Assembly (NCBI GenBank): GCA_944472135.2
Contig: OX235267.1
Location: 17,343,452-17,407,451, forward strand
Reading direction: 5' to 3'
DNA length: 64,000 nucleotides
Origin: Trichobilharzia regenti
Lineage: Eukaryota > Platyhelminthes > Trematoda > Strigeidida > Schistosomatidae
How positions within the stretch are numbered: position 1 is the stretch's first letter; every line of letters begins with the position of its first letter. Positions 43,146 to 57,171 of the stretch are shown here, in pieces. A program made the translations under genes and the position numbers. The notes beneath the pieces are model-generated. The model worked only from the letters and a program-made list of their open reading frames with translations, was not told the origin of the DNA and ran no database searches.

Positions 43146-44545
43146 AATTTCTCTTTCTATGAATAATCGTCTCAGTGCATTTCCTTCACTAAACATCTCA
43201 TGGATATTCTTCATATATGAAATAAATTATTGCCAGAGAGAGAGAGTTTGTCCCCTTTCACGATATATTCCAAGGATGATAATGTAATCTACCCTGACTA
43301 GTTTTTACTAAACGTTTGTCATTTTAAGAAGTATCTTCTGTTCGACCTTTTTCCATCGAACCAACTTACTTACTCTTCATTGATTTTAGTATGTTCAAAT
43401 GGTTTCACTAGTTTAACTGAATGTAACAGTCTTGCTGTTGAAGTGCTGCGCACTGGACTTAGTAAAGTAGGAGGAAACCTTGATGGCAGGTGTTTCACTG
43501 TCTTTCTAGAATCTACAACCATTCCCACTGGATCCCCCTTCTGTGTGCACATTTATTCTGTATGCATCCATTGCACGATATGCAGAAATTTCACAGACAC
43601 CAATTTTCATCTGAAAATTTTCACAATATATAAATAGATAGATAGATAGATAGATAATATAGATAAATAGATAGATACGGAGACAGATAGCTGAATATCG
43701 TAATAATCTGAGTTGTTTGTGAGTATTGGTGACGGATTTTCAGTGATGTTTGAAATTTTTGCCGTAAAATTGATGTGTATCGAATATTTAGGAAATCATT
43801 AGCTGTGCTATACTTCAAGTCTCGTATTCTCGATATGCATGCGAGTACGCAAGAAGTAGCAACGACAAATATAATGAATTTCGTGTGTTGGAAAAAGCCA
43901 TGCAACTGTCAGACTAAAGTGTGCTTCACTAATATTATTATTATATGAAATCAGAAAAGCAACCTCAACCAGTTTCCTATACTTCCTAAACAGTGCAGTA
44001 GCAACTCTCTGAAATAGAAACGAAAGAATAAAATTTAAAAATGCAATCAGAGATGAAATAAAATTGATTTTAGATGGCTATGGGGATGGTAATCATTTGA
44101 CTTTCTCCAGCCTTCAGTATTTGATTTTCATTGTTTAATCATTAGAATTTGCAACGTCATTAGGATTAACTTCCATAACAGATGAGGCGAATATCTGATT
44201 TTTATGTTTATGACGAAGCATCAGATCTCCATGAAAATCAAATGGTTCAGATGATTCCATCAATAGGATATGACGGTGTGTAATCGTTTCAAAATGACTA
44301 CCGCAGATTCCTCGTCTCCTGACTGTCTGAGATTTGGATCAAATTAATTAATTCTTAATAATTGTCTAGTGAGTTGTATCGAGTTGAAATTACTGGGATG
44401 CTAAAAAGAATGGTCAAATCTTACAGGCAAATTGATCTGTTGAAGGAGTGGTGAGATTGCTCTGTTGAAATATTTTTACTTTCCTGCAAGCATTTCCAAA
44501 TGAGTTTTCCTCGTATCAGTGCATGCAGACTACTGTGGGCAACAA

Positions 44546-47500
44546 TTAAACCGGGAAATCTACAGATACAATTTTATCACTCATGCTCATTACAGATGAA
44601 CTGACATCATATTGAAGAAGTCGATAAAGATGTTGTCTAGAATGAGAATGAAGGCTTCTCAATAAAACCAACCAAATCAGAGTACACAAACACAATAGAA
44701 GCATCCATCCGAATTCTGAAATTAAAAACGAGAACTGTTGTACCTAAAGTGACGCAAGTCTGTTTGCACTGAAAAATTGATTATTCCCTTGTATTTCTCC
44801 ACTGTTTCCGAGGAGTGAGCAGCGACAGATCGAAAGTATCTTTTACAAGTAAGCGTCACAATTGAAGGATTAAAACAATAAAAACTAGAGGAAATACGAT
44901 GCGCTGTGTTGGCTGGATATGAAGGCAACTCAGAGATTCCAGTAGGCCTCCATTCACTCGGATAACTACGCCTCTACCAATAGCACTGTGATGTGTTGGA
45001 CAGGCGGTCACCAGTGAGTACCTATTGTCATGTGTCTACAATCTTCTTAAATCGCATCTGGAAACCAACTGTTTGTGACTATTGACTTATTGTTATATCA
45101 AATTATTACCAGTGACTGGATGAAGACGAAACGCCCTCTTTCTATTTTATGTGACAGAACGAAATTGTCAGGGTGCTAGTTTGTGAATAACAAATCCTCT
45201 ACGATAAATTTTTGATCTTGCCTGCTTAAATAGTGAGTTGGCATAATACACATCAGAACTTCAGCTCTAGACACATGATATAAATATTGACCAACCTAAT
45301 ATTTGACAAATTCACTCAGGTAATATATACTCTTCTAAGATTCAGTAATGATTCTTGTAGCAGTCGAAATTTGAAAGGGTTGTGACTTGACTACTATTTA
45401 AGTTCCCTACTTTTCAGCACATCTCAATATCCTCGGAGGATAAGTAGACCGGTGGCATGAGGTAACCAGAATAAGTTTGATGCATCAAGAGGAAAACGTT
45501 TTCGAACATCATACTCACAGGAATCTCTCACTCCTCCTGTTAAACAAGAAAAATATAAGAAAATGAAACTTTGGACATACGAACTGAAAAACATTTTGGT
45601 TACACAAATCACTTTTTGCCAGAAAAGTGTTCAGTTAAATTCGGATGACTGATTAGTGAGCAAAGAATGTTCTCTTATTCTGCATCAGGTTGTATTATTA
45701 TTTGATCATAATATTCACAGAATCAATATTGGTGGTAACAGTATTGATGTTTTGAATTACAACGAATCAGTAAAATCAGTAGAACAAAGTTCAAAAGCGT
45801 CTTCAGCTGATAATATGCATCAACTTAACACTGAATTGATTATCAGATAAATGGTTCTAACAGGATCCTGAAGAATCTAGGAATCTGTAGGCTCTACAGT
45901 GGGCCGTCGTAGCGATAGTGACTACACCTCATTTTTCTAATGAGACTTCCAGTTAATTTAAGCCAATTCTTATGGCCTCTACCGTTTGATTATTCGATTC
46001 CTAGAGACTTTTACCTTTCCACAATTTGAAGAACCCTCCTCTGTCTTAGTTCGACCTGGATAAATCTTGGGCTACCAAGAACCTCCATGAGTATATTGCA
46101 TGTAGTTTCTCCTATTCAGTTTGTTTAGATCTAATAAAACTAGACCTCTGGTAATGTTGTTTACTCTGGCGAGTATTTAAAACATCTCCACCATGCTGAT
46201 TCGCATCTTTCTACTAAACATGAGAATAAGCATTACCCTCGATGACAGCTCATCCCAATATATGAGATGACTGTTCCTTAGTGGTGTCTTTGGTTCATAT
46301 AATGGACTCTTGGAATTGAGATAATTGGCATTCAACACGATATCGTGTATATCTCGAAGGAGAAAAAGAAGGGATATCATAATGGATTGGTTTGTGCTTC
46401 CGGTCAGACAGCATTGTATCACACGGTCTACTCTCATTTGATCTTCTATCTGAAGATCCTGGACGAGGAGGAAATATCATGCAATTAACTGCTCTGAAGA
46501 TTCTGTACATTTTATAAAAGTATTGTTCAGAAAAAAGCTATTACTACTATTATTCTTATATCAAATAAATCTTCAACAGCTTTTAGACACCGAACAATAG
46601 AAAGAGTAGAGTAGGCGTTAGCTGTAATCTAGTGGCCCTGCTGACTCAGTAATATTTGATACAGTAGTGTTCTTAATAGCAGTCGTTCTTTAATTATTAT
46701 GGATGTATAACTGAAGATAGTGATGAAGGCGTTATCCGAAAGAATCTTCTTCTTCAAATAACAAGACTTTTGGAATTTATAATGTGCATCTTTAGCCAAT
46801 CAGATTTGCAGGTTTGAATTTCTAATATTTGCCCAAAATATAATAACTTGCATAACTTTCATTAGTAGCACATTTATCTCAAATTAACTAAAATGAAAAT
46901 AAGACAAGTCAGTTCTATCCTGCTCTATGAAAAATTACTTGGAGCTCCTAGTGTTCTTGATCGGCTACCACACAATCGTTTTCAATAAACAGGACATATT
47001 ACCAAACATTGATATAAACTGACCTAAACAGACTGCAGTAAAACGTCCGATGACAATGAAAATGGACTTTTGCTTCTGAACTGTTAAATGAAATTACGCT
47101 TCCTGATATTCAACGTTAATTTACAAAGTATTCAAAAAGTCTAACAGAAACATTCTCACTGAAATGATAGACTACTTGAATTACGTCCTAAACAATCATC
47201 ACTTGTTACATTTTCATAAATTGCAGCCAGTATTCATAACATTCAAAATTTTAACTCGTGTATAGATAACCGAGAGTTTTAAAACTTATGACTTATGCAT
47301 TTGACCTATAAGATGACATCAATTTGTGTGACTGCGTTAAAACATATAAGATGTCTGATAGTTGTACAAAGGCTTATTCTGATAATAACCCTTAAGGCGA
47401 TTCAGAAGACACCAGTTTTCGTGAAAAAACAGCTTACGTTTCTCCTTGAGGCTCGAAGCCTGTCATGGAAAAATAAATTGATGCAGAGAATGTTTTATAA

Positions 47501-48089
47501 ACATAGACTGAAATGTGTGGTTATTCGGTTTGATTGTGATTGTGTTTTAGTGGTTGTTATGAAAAGCAGGTTGATGCAAAGTGATAAAAAGTTCAAGGCG
47601 GTCGGTCGTCTGAGATATGTGTTAAGACTATCACTGGTGATAATTGTGTGATCATTTCTAAGGAAAGAATGACGCTGAAGATCGACTGAAGTCATTGTTC
47701 GCTTCTTGTGTTGTAAAATAATACTAAATTATCTCATATAAATACCTCGTATAAGTAGATGAAACTTAGCTACACTTGTTTCGGTGGGTATTCAGACTGT
47801 GCTATAACAGAGAATTATATAAAACAATTTGTTCCTTCTTATTATGTGTTCAGACAGAGCAATACGGAGACCTAATTTGTCTAAATAGCGTATTGTGTAT
47901 TCGCACAAAACTTATTTCGAACAATCCGATCACACACGGACCTGTCATAGGAATATATATGTATATGAAATTCATAAGGAGTTAAGAGGTGAGAAAATGG
48001 ACTCAGGTAATGTTGAAATGAGATACTGAAGGTCAAAATAACAATGAAGATCAATAAACCAAGTAAGAGAGGCAATGGTACATTTACCC
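44546..48089 (-). pseudogene. Right-arm copy of the putative multi-exon membrane-protein gene, damaged
   Basis: Mirrors of the four splice-bounded exons lie in order on the minus strand at about 47,975-48,089, 47,438-47,685, 46,237-46,458 and 44,546-44,715. The second one has CAA changed to TAA (base 47,497) plus a Leu-to-His change a few codons earlier, so the frame stops about two-thirds through. The right arm also lacks the 481-bp segment that holds an upstream open frame on the left. If the left copy is a real gene, this one should not give full-length protein; if it is not, both are simply unconstrained. Confidence 0.4.
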
Positions 48090-48695
48090 TGTCTAGTATC
48101 AAAACAAAACATAGTTTATCAAGCAAGGTTCAGACAAATTACGTCTTCTTATTGCTTTGTCCAGAGAGTTATGTACCACGTATTGGTTCGCATAGATGGT
48201 TTCCAAGAGAAGCATGAATGTATCACCTGTTGTTCTTTGTATAATCTACTAAACTATAAGGAAAGTGTTTCATATGCAAACGACACCACTTCGTAATCGC
48301 CATTATTTTTGTTCAGTTATATTAATAATAATAACAAATGCAATTTTTCTTATTCCAATCAACAATTCTTATACACAATGAAATTTTCATCAGTCTACAT
48401 ATACGGTAACAATGTGTCTCCTTCTTCAAATAAATAAATTGGTGGAAATGAGAATTCAAAATAGTGAAAAGAAAATGTCTGTGTAGCAATGCTGGTGATA
48501 AAGTTGCTGTCCATCTGCAGCGCATATTGTAGATTTATAGGCTCTTTTCAGATATAAAACTCAGGCTAAACGTCATGATTTGATTTGGATTTTTAGCCGT
48601 CCGACAACGATGTCAGTCACCCGGATCAAATTTACACCTTGCTTACAGCCTTCAAAGTTCAACGTGATACAACAAAGTTCTGTCCGATAAGCTTG

Positions 48696-48866
48696 CCACT
48701 AGGCAAGCCTGTGGACGACTCAGTCACTAGGTTGTGATCCAGTGGTCTATGAATTCCGAAACCTACCGAATTGTGATTTTGGTGAGACTACCAGCATCCA
48801 TCAGGTCGGGTGTGAGGACAAGTCCTTGCCACACAGGCTTGTGGTAGTGCCAGAACCATCAGTTCG
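48696..48866 (-). repeat. Truncated SINE-like repeat at the right-arm deletion edge
   Basis: Mate of 19,575-19,745. It ends at the deletion junction; the three bases 48,693-48,695 have no counterpart on the left. Confidence 0.6.
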
Positions 48867-49380
48867 TGACATTTTATCAGTAACATGAATTTTCATTTCA
48901 GAATAGCTTGGTAATAATCAATTCACCAGTGATTTCCATAAAGGTTAACGATCGAAACATCTTTGACTTTCACGCATTGTTCGCGTCCTACTTAAACAGC
49001 TTGATTCTACTGCATTAAAATAAACATCGTTCAGAATAGTACCTGTCTTTCATTTAAAGTGTGCTATTTGATGAAAGACTTGGTTGAATACTCTTACCCG
49101 ATGACGGGAGAAATGCCGCTGTTGAAAAAAGAATAAAAAGACGAACTCCTTTACCAATAATTACTAGTTCAAATTTCCAACTGTTCACACAGACAATAAC
49201 AATGAATGAATTGCAGGGATAAGGGATGAGACAAACTTGTCGTCAAAGTCCATTATCTAATAACGAAGGAGATATTAATGCGAATCTTTTCTCATTCTTC
49301 TGCAAACATGATACATGACGTGTAGTAATGTGCATGTTTATTTTGCAGGATTAAATAAATTTAATTCTTGAACAACCCCC

Positions 49381-49881
49381 TTCCAGAAATTAATGAAGAA
49401 AATACAAAATCATGTAGTTCAGCGAAGAGTCTCTTTTCGTTGGCGAAGTCATTCACTCACCTGCACAATCGCAATTATATCTACTCATTTCCGTATGTAT
49501 GTCTGTAGTGTGCACATCAGATTTGTCTGATAAGAATAAAAATGAGTTAGGGTTATTGTCGTCAAGTCATTTCGGAAGTGTGATGAATATTGAAATTGTG
49601 ACTGGGGTTGGGGTGAGGGTGGTAGTGGAGATTGGTAAAAGGGAACCATATGCATGGTTGGCGAGCGTCCTAACCGCTTTGCCACATAGCAGCAGTTGAA
49701 TAAGCGCGATGCATATACGTAATAAGATGAATAGTTTGATGAGTGAGTTGTCATCACTATGCACTTAGGAAAAAAATATGGAATTATATCTGAGTTGTAG
49801 AGATACACAAAGGTCACAAGGAGTTGGAAAGAACAACAAGCAGACAGACATCAAGTCAGTAGAATTTACTGGATGTGATTG
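49381..49881 (-). repeat. Dispersed repeat with tRNA-like segment (right mirror)
   Basis: Mirror of 18,560-19,060 with the tRNA-like block at about 49,641-49,690 on the minus strand; a Pro/Leu-level single change is the only coding-frame difference seen. Confidence 0.6.
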
Positions 49882-51023
49882 AATCTTTTGTCTTCTAGAA
49901 GATTTCATACGCCATATTTGTTTCCAGATTCACAAACCGTTAATAAAGTATCATTTTGATTCATTCATATAACTTAAAACATGCTTGGTCACTGAGGGAT
50001 GAAGATAAATACAGTGGATGAAACTGTCCAAAACGAGACTAAATGAGCCTTATCCTAGATTCCACTCCTAGTCAGCATTCAGCAATTGCTGAATTATTGT
50101 TTATTGACAACAACTGTTTCCTCTATTAGTTAGTTAAAACGTTTTATAATATGTTGGTGGTAGATTGTTAGTCAATCACTAGGCAGCAAATGGCCTGCAA
50201 CTCTAAGCCTCCAAAATGACAATGTCACCAGTGAAACGTCAAAGCTTGTAGCCAAATCTCTGTGTTCCATTTGCAACCTGAAGGAATGAAGAAGAAGAAT
50301 TATGCATTCATCATAGTAGTCTAAGACCAAAATATCATAGAACACCTGCATTTACCAGGTTACACCAGACAGTTACTGGTGTTATTTTCTTCTGAATGAC
50401 AAGTTATCAGGTAATGAACTTTCTGACTCTAGATATAGGACTGCAAATGAAGACTATTCTCACTTTATCGGTCTAGGAATTTAATTCCTTCAAACTGACA
50501 GATAATAGTTAACAAATTATGGTTTGTAGAATCGCTAAATGCGATATCTTGTGACACCTTGTCTAGCAGTAAAGATTGAATCAGTAAAATGGACGATTGC
50601 AAGGTTTTTTTTGCTAAATAAAATACGAATCTGATGAATGCGTAATTAAGGCGGTCCCTCTTGGTATTAATTTCAGGTCACAAATTCAATACTAATGACT
50701 ATTTCACAATTACTTCATCATATAACTCTAATTCAGGGTTGGTTAATAAAAGTGATGGAAGCACTTCGGATTAATCGCACACATCCTAAACTATGTGTAC
50801 AAAAAATACAATGAACTTCAGCCTTCGCCTACCATCGACTACTTGACCTATTGAAATATGATTGGTCATTAATATGTAGTTTTGTTTTATATAACTAACT
50901 GAGTAATTGTCATGCATTTTATTTTAGTATTGTTAACCGTGTTAGTTGTAAAGCGATTTTAAAGAAACGACGAAATTATATCATCTCGCGACATTTGTCT
51001 TCTAAATGCCTTATTCAAATTTA

Positions 51024-52380
51024 TATATTGTTATTCCCTTCGGTTCCGTGTGGAACATAGGGCCTCAACAACACATCTCCACTTCTTTCAGTTTTCTGCC
51101 ATCCTCTTTAGGTGGGTCCACGATTGCCCATAATCACTCATCTCCTCCTTCCCAACACACGATCTCCCTCATGTCACGCTGGCACTGACCATCCACTCAT
51201 TACTTCCTACTGGGATTCCACTTGAGTAATCTCCTGATTTGCGCGCTATGTCATTCGACGGCCTCATCAGTGGTGTATGCCCCATTAATTCACCTCTTTT
51301 TTCTCCCACATATTTGTTGATCAGTTGGTTCTTGCTTTGTTAGTTTGTTTAACGCCAGAGTTTCTGGTTGGCCGCCGGTTGAAACGATGTTTTCTAGATA
51401 AGTGAAGGATGTGATCTATTTCAAACTAATTCCGTTGATAGTGATTGGTTCTCTATGTTTTTGTCGGTTGGTTGGTTGGTTGGTTGTTATCTTCACCACC
51501 TCCGTCTCAACCTTCTCTGTGTTCATCTGGAGTCAGTTCTGTCTTCGACACACTGCTTCTTTAGCCAGTTTTTTGCTTTTCGCCTGTCTGTCTGAGAGTC
51601 TTCGAATTTGTGTGTGTGATATTAAACGTGAATCGTCCATGCACGAAGTCCAGATCTTCCGAAGTCTTCTTATCGGTAAGTGCAGCGTGTTCTCGTCTTC
51701 TCATTCACATGCACAGTCTGACGCATAATCTAGTCAGCCCACCACAATTAAGAATATCGTCGGTGATAATGTTCAGGCAGCCATTTGTTGAATGACGTTA
51801 ATCAAGACTCAGCCACCACACGCCTTAGTGTCCAAGCAGCTTGCAAATTACTTCTCGGTCAACGCTGTCTATCGAAGGCATTTTCGAAGTCTGTGAAGAG
51901 ACTGAGGTTTATATTTGACTGCCATTCTATGCATTGCTGTGTGATGACGAAGCGTAGAGTTGTATTTCGATCACCACATGATTTGCCTTTCCTGTAGCCA
52001 TATTGACCAGATGGGCGGAGTTCTGCATCCAGTGAATCTTGGATGAAATTGGTTCCGACTGCATTAAGGCTTTAGCTATCACTGGTGACATCATGATAAC
52101 CACTCACTCAGTGGGCTCGTCGTTGGGTGACCAGATCGGCGTAGATTACTGACTCTCCAGTTGACAATTTGACTAGTCCACATCCATTCCCTCTGCTCTC
52201 ACAGAGTCCCAGCACTTCCATACCGTATCTTCTCATTTATTAGCCTATATTGGCAGCCTTCCTAACCTCGTAAATTGCATGAACGTTCCATGTCGTCATC
52301 CACATTCTTGATTTCACCGAGAGAAGACACATCGGCTGGTCGACTGGCTTCCAAAAGGCTGCCTTTTACCAGCTTGCTGT
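51024..52380 (-). mobile_element. Decayed RTE retrotransposon (right mirror)
   Basis: Minus-strand mirror of 16,060-17,415 with the same stops. The tetranucleotide run (GGTT)n at about 51,466-51,485 is one or two units shorter than on the left, which shifts local frames. Its presence in both arms dates it before the duplication. Confidence 0.8.
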
Positions 52381-52877
52381 ATCACTTCGCCTATCCGATT
52401 CCAGAGAAGAATAAGACTGTTATTTGATTTTTTTATTTTAATTTATTTTTTGTGAGCTGATGTCTTTCTAGCAGTTTGAATGGTTTGGTGGGCAGGGTTG
52501 TTAGCCATACGCCCAAACCTCACTCTTTACGCCGGCTTGAGACCGGCTAGAAAACTTGCAAGCTAGTAAACTAGACGAGGTTGGGTCACTCTTGCAAATA
52601 GCACATCTTTAATTCCATTGGTTGATTTCTGATATCCTCAATTTTTTGTTAATTCTGTTCGTTCCATATGCATAAGCAATCTGAAAAGGGCGTTCTATCT
52701 TTATCCTACTGGTCAAAATGATTCATTACTTTTAGTCCGGTAGCATGTTAAGAATTAATGGACATGTGGCTATACATTCTACCAGCTTAGACCCTGTGAA
52801 CTGTAATCATTGTATGTGGTTGGAATGATTTCTAAAAGCATCATGCTAGTTAAAAGAAATACAACTGAGCAGTCCAA

Positions 52878-53294
52878 ATGGATGATGATTCAACGAACAC
52901 TGTTGTAGTGAACATAATAACACTACACGACAACAACAACCACAACGTGATATGCTCATTAATTCAGTCAAAAGTAGATATGCATCACGCTCATATCATA
53001 TCGATTTCAACTGCATTTACCAATTCACTTGCACTTAATTATGTTATCAAGTATACCAGAAGGACTGAGATTGGAGTGCTTACTAGATTTTCTGAGCATA
53101 TTCCTAATACTCATTGTGCGAAATGTAACAAAATGTTCTCAAATGGAATTTCCAGACAACCGATTGACATGGGATATACAGTTGAAATTGGTCAAACTAT
53201 CGAAATAACCAACATACATGGAAAACTGCAGTTACTTCGTTTTGCAGATGCTATTGGTATCAATCCAACCTCTGTATACAGAAAGACAGTGTGA
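52878..53294 (+). CDS. Unidentified 138-residue protein, right copy
   Basis: Mirror of 15,145-15,561. It has the same length and start, and a single substitution (Leu for Val at about residue 28). That the frame is intact in both arms is weak evidence of constraint, because the arms are about 99% identical here anyway. The start is ATG at 52,878; a second ATG lies three codons upstream of nothing recognisable, so the start is set by frame extent only. Confidence 0.5.
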   Translation: MDDDSTNTVVVNIITLHDNNNHNVICSLIQSKVDMHHAHIISISTAFTNSLALNYVIKYTRRTEIGVLTRFSEHIPNTHCAKCNKMFSNGISRQPIDMGYTVEIGQTIEITNIHGKLQLLRFADAIGINPTSVYRKTV

Positions 53295-53893
53295 CTAATT
53301 TTACTATATTATTCACTCCTGCCCTCTTGAACTCTCCATCGTGTTTTGTAGTGGTCTAATGATGTTGCGGACATGAGGAATCTAGATGACAGATCAGCGA
53401 CTGCACTGCACTCGATAGAAACGGGACACCAGATCGACTTTGATAGGACTAAGGTTCTCAGAAGGGTTTCGGTTCGTGTAAAAAAAGACTGATTGACTGA
53501 CTGACTGACTGCAGAAGCCATACATATATACCTGAACCTCAACAGTTTGAACAGACATGAAGGTGTGATGTTAGCTGATGAATGGCAAATCCTCATTAAT
53601 AAGTAAATAATGGATATGTATCACTAATCAATCATACTTCATTTGAATTCCTGATTGTCCATATCTTCTTAAGGAGAGGCTACTAAATGTTTTGCAATTT
53701 TTGCTGGACACACACATGCACACACACATACCACTGTATACCACACAGACATATATTTTTCATATTCAGTTATGTACGTTCAAGAAATTTTATTCGAAAG
53801 TACCACTGGCAATCTGGTGTAAAAGCAAACACTATTTACAGCGTTTGGCAAAAGTAGACTGATATTTGTCAAGAGTTTCGTTTGTAAGGATTA

Positions 53894-54339
53894 GATTTGT
53901 TTATACGAGTTTGACCACGGATCAGTATCAGTTAGAGAACCAGTGAAAACCAGCACTTGAGTCATGGAAAACAGTTCTATCAGCCTAGTTTGGGAATCAT
54001 CGACAGCACGGATCCACCCCCACCCTTCGAAGCCAGAGCCTTACAGTTACAAGGGAAACTCATAAACCAATCAGCCACTGGGACCCGATTCAATGACCCA
54101 TAAATTCTAACTTCTACCGATTCGTGATTAAGCTCGACTGTCACCAACCAATGTCATCGGTGGGAACTCCATCCTCACACTTGACTGGATGGACCGCACT
54201 GGTCACGACTTCTCACTAGAACTATGGGAAACTCTGTCCTGTAGCAAGTCACTATCAGCCGTCTGAGTAATTTTTAAGCGTTGGTTTGCAAGGATGATTC
54301 CCAAACTAGGATGGGACAGCTGTCCAATACTCAATACCT
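53894..54339. repeat. Head-to-head Sm-alpha-like SINE pair (right mirror)
   Basis: Mirror of 14,100-14,545. The minus-strand copy occupies 53,894-54,104 and the plus-strand copy 54,104-54,339; the plus-strand ribozyme-like core is at about 54,290-54,325 (gatgattcccaaactagg, then gacagctgtcc). Confidence 0.55.
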
Positions 54340-54943
54340 GTCCAATGTGTACAAAGTTTTAAAAACTAGAGATATCCTTTATAGTAATAAACCTTTGTTA
54401 TTTTAGTTTTAATTAATTTCCCTGAAGAAGTTCGAACTTACCTGTTTGCCAAACGAAACATTGCAAATTTCGCAAATATAATTTTCACATACGCCTACTT
54501 TTCACCCTGCAGCACCCAATTATTTTGTAACCATTGGATCAAGTCTAGATCACAGTTAATATGAATAACTGTAAAGCTTTGATGTTAAGATGAAAGAGAG
54601 CGATCTCTTTGCTGATTTATGCGTTCATATTTACCAAGTTTTAAACATCTGATAACAGATTACACCCATGCGGTAGCTTACACTAAATTAAAAGCATCCC
54701 ATTTGTTCTATTTCATATTGTTTTAATCGCTAAATGACGTTCATAAATTATAATCTGTACCCATACCTATTTCTGAATTTTTGACAAAAATAAGCCAAAC
54801 TTTAGCAAGTAATCAATGAGTATCTTCAGCAGAACAGTATTGATTCAGATGTTATACTTTTATGGATCGTACTTGTAGTTTCTGGAACAAGAAGTAAACA
54901 TTTTCCAAACAAACCACTCTGAGAACTGAGTAGCATTTCTAAA

Positions 54944-55560
54944 CTATTATTACTATTTCCCTTGACTCCAAGGGGAATATCAGACTTCAAAAGCACATCT
55001 CAACTGTTCTCTGCATACCTTTTTATCTGACTCGATGACTGCCCATAACCTCGCATCTCCTCGTCACACAGTCTCCTTCATGTCACACTCAGATGCCCAA
55101 CTCGACATTGCCCGCTCTGTGTCCAGTCGGGAGCCTAGCATGCAATGTCACTCAGTCGTTTCCTCAGTGTGTTTCCTATCCATCTCTACTTTATTCGACC
55201 TATTTGTTGGGGAATAGAGTATTTTGCTGCTTAATCTTTATGGTCATCTGTCTTATCTTCTGCAGGGAGCGAAGACAGAAGCTGATATTAGTCCGCTGAA
55301 AATACGTATCGTGACGTCACGAGTTTTTGAGCCATACTGAAGGCCTGATTTGACATTAAAGTTAGAAATTCTAATCATATTCTCGATGCTGAGTGCAGCA
55401 GATTTCTGAACTGTTTTCAGAGTAATGAATTTCTGTCTGGCATTTTCAATCTTCAGCAGTACCACCTGTAACTGAAATTATTTTGTCGAGACAATAAGTA
55501 ATAGTGATGACTTCCTTCGAAATTTCTCCTAACTCTATTTTACCAGCTGGTCTTTCGCCC
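54944..55560 (-). mobile_element. Decayed RTE 3' part (right mirror)
   Basis: Minus-strand mirror of 12,880-13,495, including the KIENARQKFITLKTV block at 55,253-55,465 and the (ATT)n tail near 54,942-54,955. Confidence 0.75.
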
Positions 55561-55749
55561 ATAATGAGAGGAGATGTTGAGCTTGAGGCTAGCAATCCTA
55601 ACCAGGAAATACAATCGATAAAGACACTTCATGGCATAGGAAAAATATCAAATATAATTTGTAGTGTCTGCAATCTACAACTGTGTAAAACATTTTCAAG
55701 TAAACTGATATATTTCAATATTCGATCTTCATGAATTAGTTTGAAGGGA

Positions 55750-55985
55750 TTGGATTTGTTCCTGGTTAGACCACAGTTTGATATCAGTTAGAGAACCATT
55801 GAATTGGTAGAAGTTAGAATCCATGGGCTGGTCACTGAATCGAGTAGCAGTGGCTTAATGGTATACGAACTTGTCTTATAACCGGATGGTTCTAGGTTCA
55901 AAATCCAGTGGCTTTGCACTGCTGACTGACGAAACAGCTGTACAATACTCAAGTGCTGATTCTAAATGGTTCTTTAAATGGTATC
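55750..55985 (+). repeat. Sm-alpha-like SINE (right mirror)
   Basis: Mirror of 12,455-12,690. Here the tRNA-like head reads directly on plus: 'agcagtggcttaatggtata' at about 55,847-55,866 and 'GGTTCAAAATCC' at about 55,896-55,907, then CTGACTGACGAAACAGCTGT. Confidence 0.6.
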
Positions 55986-56434
55986 CATCCGTAGTCTAGT
56001 CTGAAAATTCGGTCCATTAAATAAATCACATAAAGCATCAACATATAAAAATTTGACTTACATCCACACCAGACTGCACCTAAAAACAATAGTTTGAAGC
56101 AAAGGAAGCAGTGCATTTCACGTTTTTCATAATCGTAATATTTCAAAAATGTTAGAGGAAATTTACTGTCATATCTTGGTACTGATACAAAACCGTCTTT
56201 AAAAAAACGGATATGTAATGAAACATTGGTAATCTAGCTACTTTGCAAATCTTCTGTCCTTCCTTCTTCACTGATATAGACAGCTGATTAGTTCACATGT
56301 GGTGGCGACGTCATTTATTTCAGTGTTTCAACTCCTTATAACTTTGAACGTCATCTTTACTGATTGAACAGTTAATAGTTCTTTTCAGGGAAAGTGGAAA
56401 TGAGCAGATTATACTCCTGCAGTACAAAAAACAT

Positions 56435-56625
56435 TTCATATATTTCGATCACTAAGTGACTTCAGTTAGAGAACCACTAAAGACTCATAGAATACCGAAT
56501 GGTCATTTCTTCACCGCTTTGAGACTAATCAGAAGTACGCACGAATGACTCCACCACGGAGCAAACCCAATACCTTCAGGTTACAAGGCGAAGTCGTTGA
56601 CTGCTCGGCCACTGGGACGGGATTT
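56435..56625 (-). repeat. Sm-alpha-like SINE (right mirror)
   Basis: Mirror of 11,815-12,005, unchanged in the tRNA-like head and ribozyme-like segment. Confidence 0.6.
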
Positions 56626-56799
56626 TAACTCCTGTTGATTTGTGTTATATAACCCAGCATTTAGATGAAGTGAAAAACTATCTACAGGATGAACAAATTT
56701 TCACCAATAAATTGTCACTTAGTATACCAGATATAGTTAATTATAATTTCAAGAAAATGGAGACACAGACTGCTGGATACAAAACCAAGAAGAGGTAAG

Positions 56800-57171
56800 G
56801 GCTGTCGGCTCAAACCATTATCTACTGCAAGGAACTTTCAAATTCAATTTGAAAGATTTCAGTGGTGCTTGAGGAAGACCAAAATTCAATTTCAAGAACG
56901 AAGCTACAAAGAAGACAATCACTGTTTTCATTAGAGTTAGGTTGGGGACATTGTTCAGTGTCACATTAATAACGAACCAACCAGGAAAATGTCGCCCAAC
57001 TATTATACTGAAGGAAATGAGTTGGACATATATTGAGGACACCGTAGTGTGATGTCTAGAGACAAGCTTTAGAGCGAAAACCTGGTGAGATTACAAGGGT
57101 TGTCACAAACAGTTCTTAAAAAGGGATTGTTCATTGCAAGTGTTCCACTTGGAACCCAAGGGAATAATAAT
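56800..57171 (+). mobile_element. Old RTE 3' fragment (right mirror)
   Basis: Mirror of 11,270-11,640, ending with 'gttccacttggaacccaagg' and an (AAT)n tail near 57,165. Confidence 0.6.
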
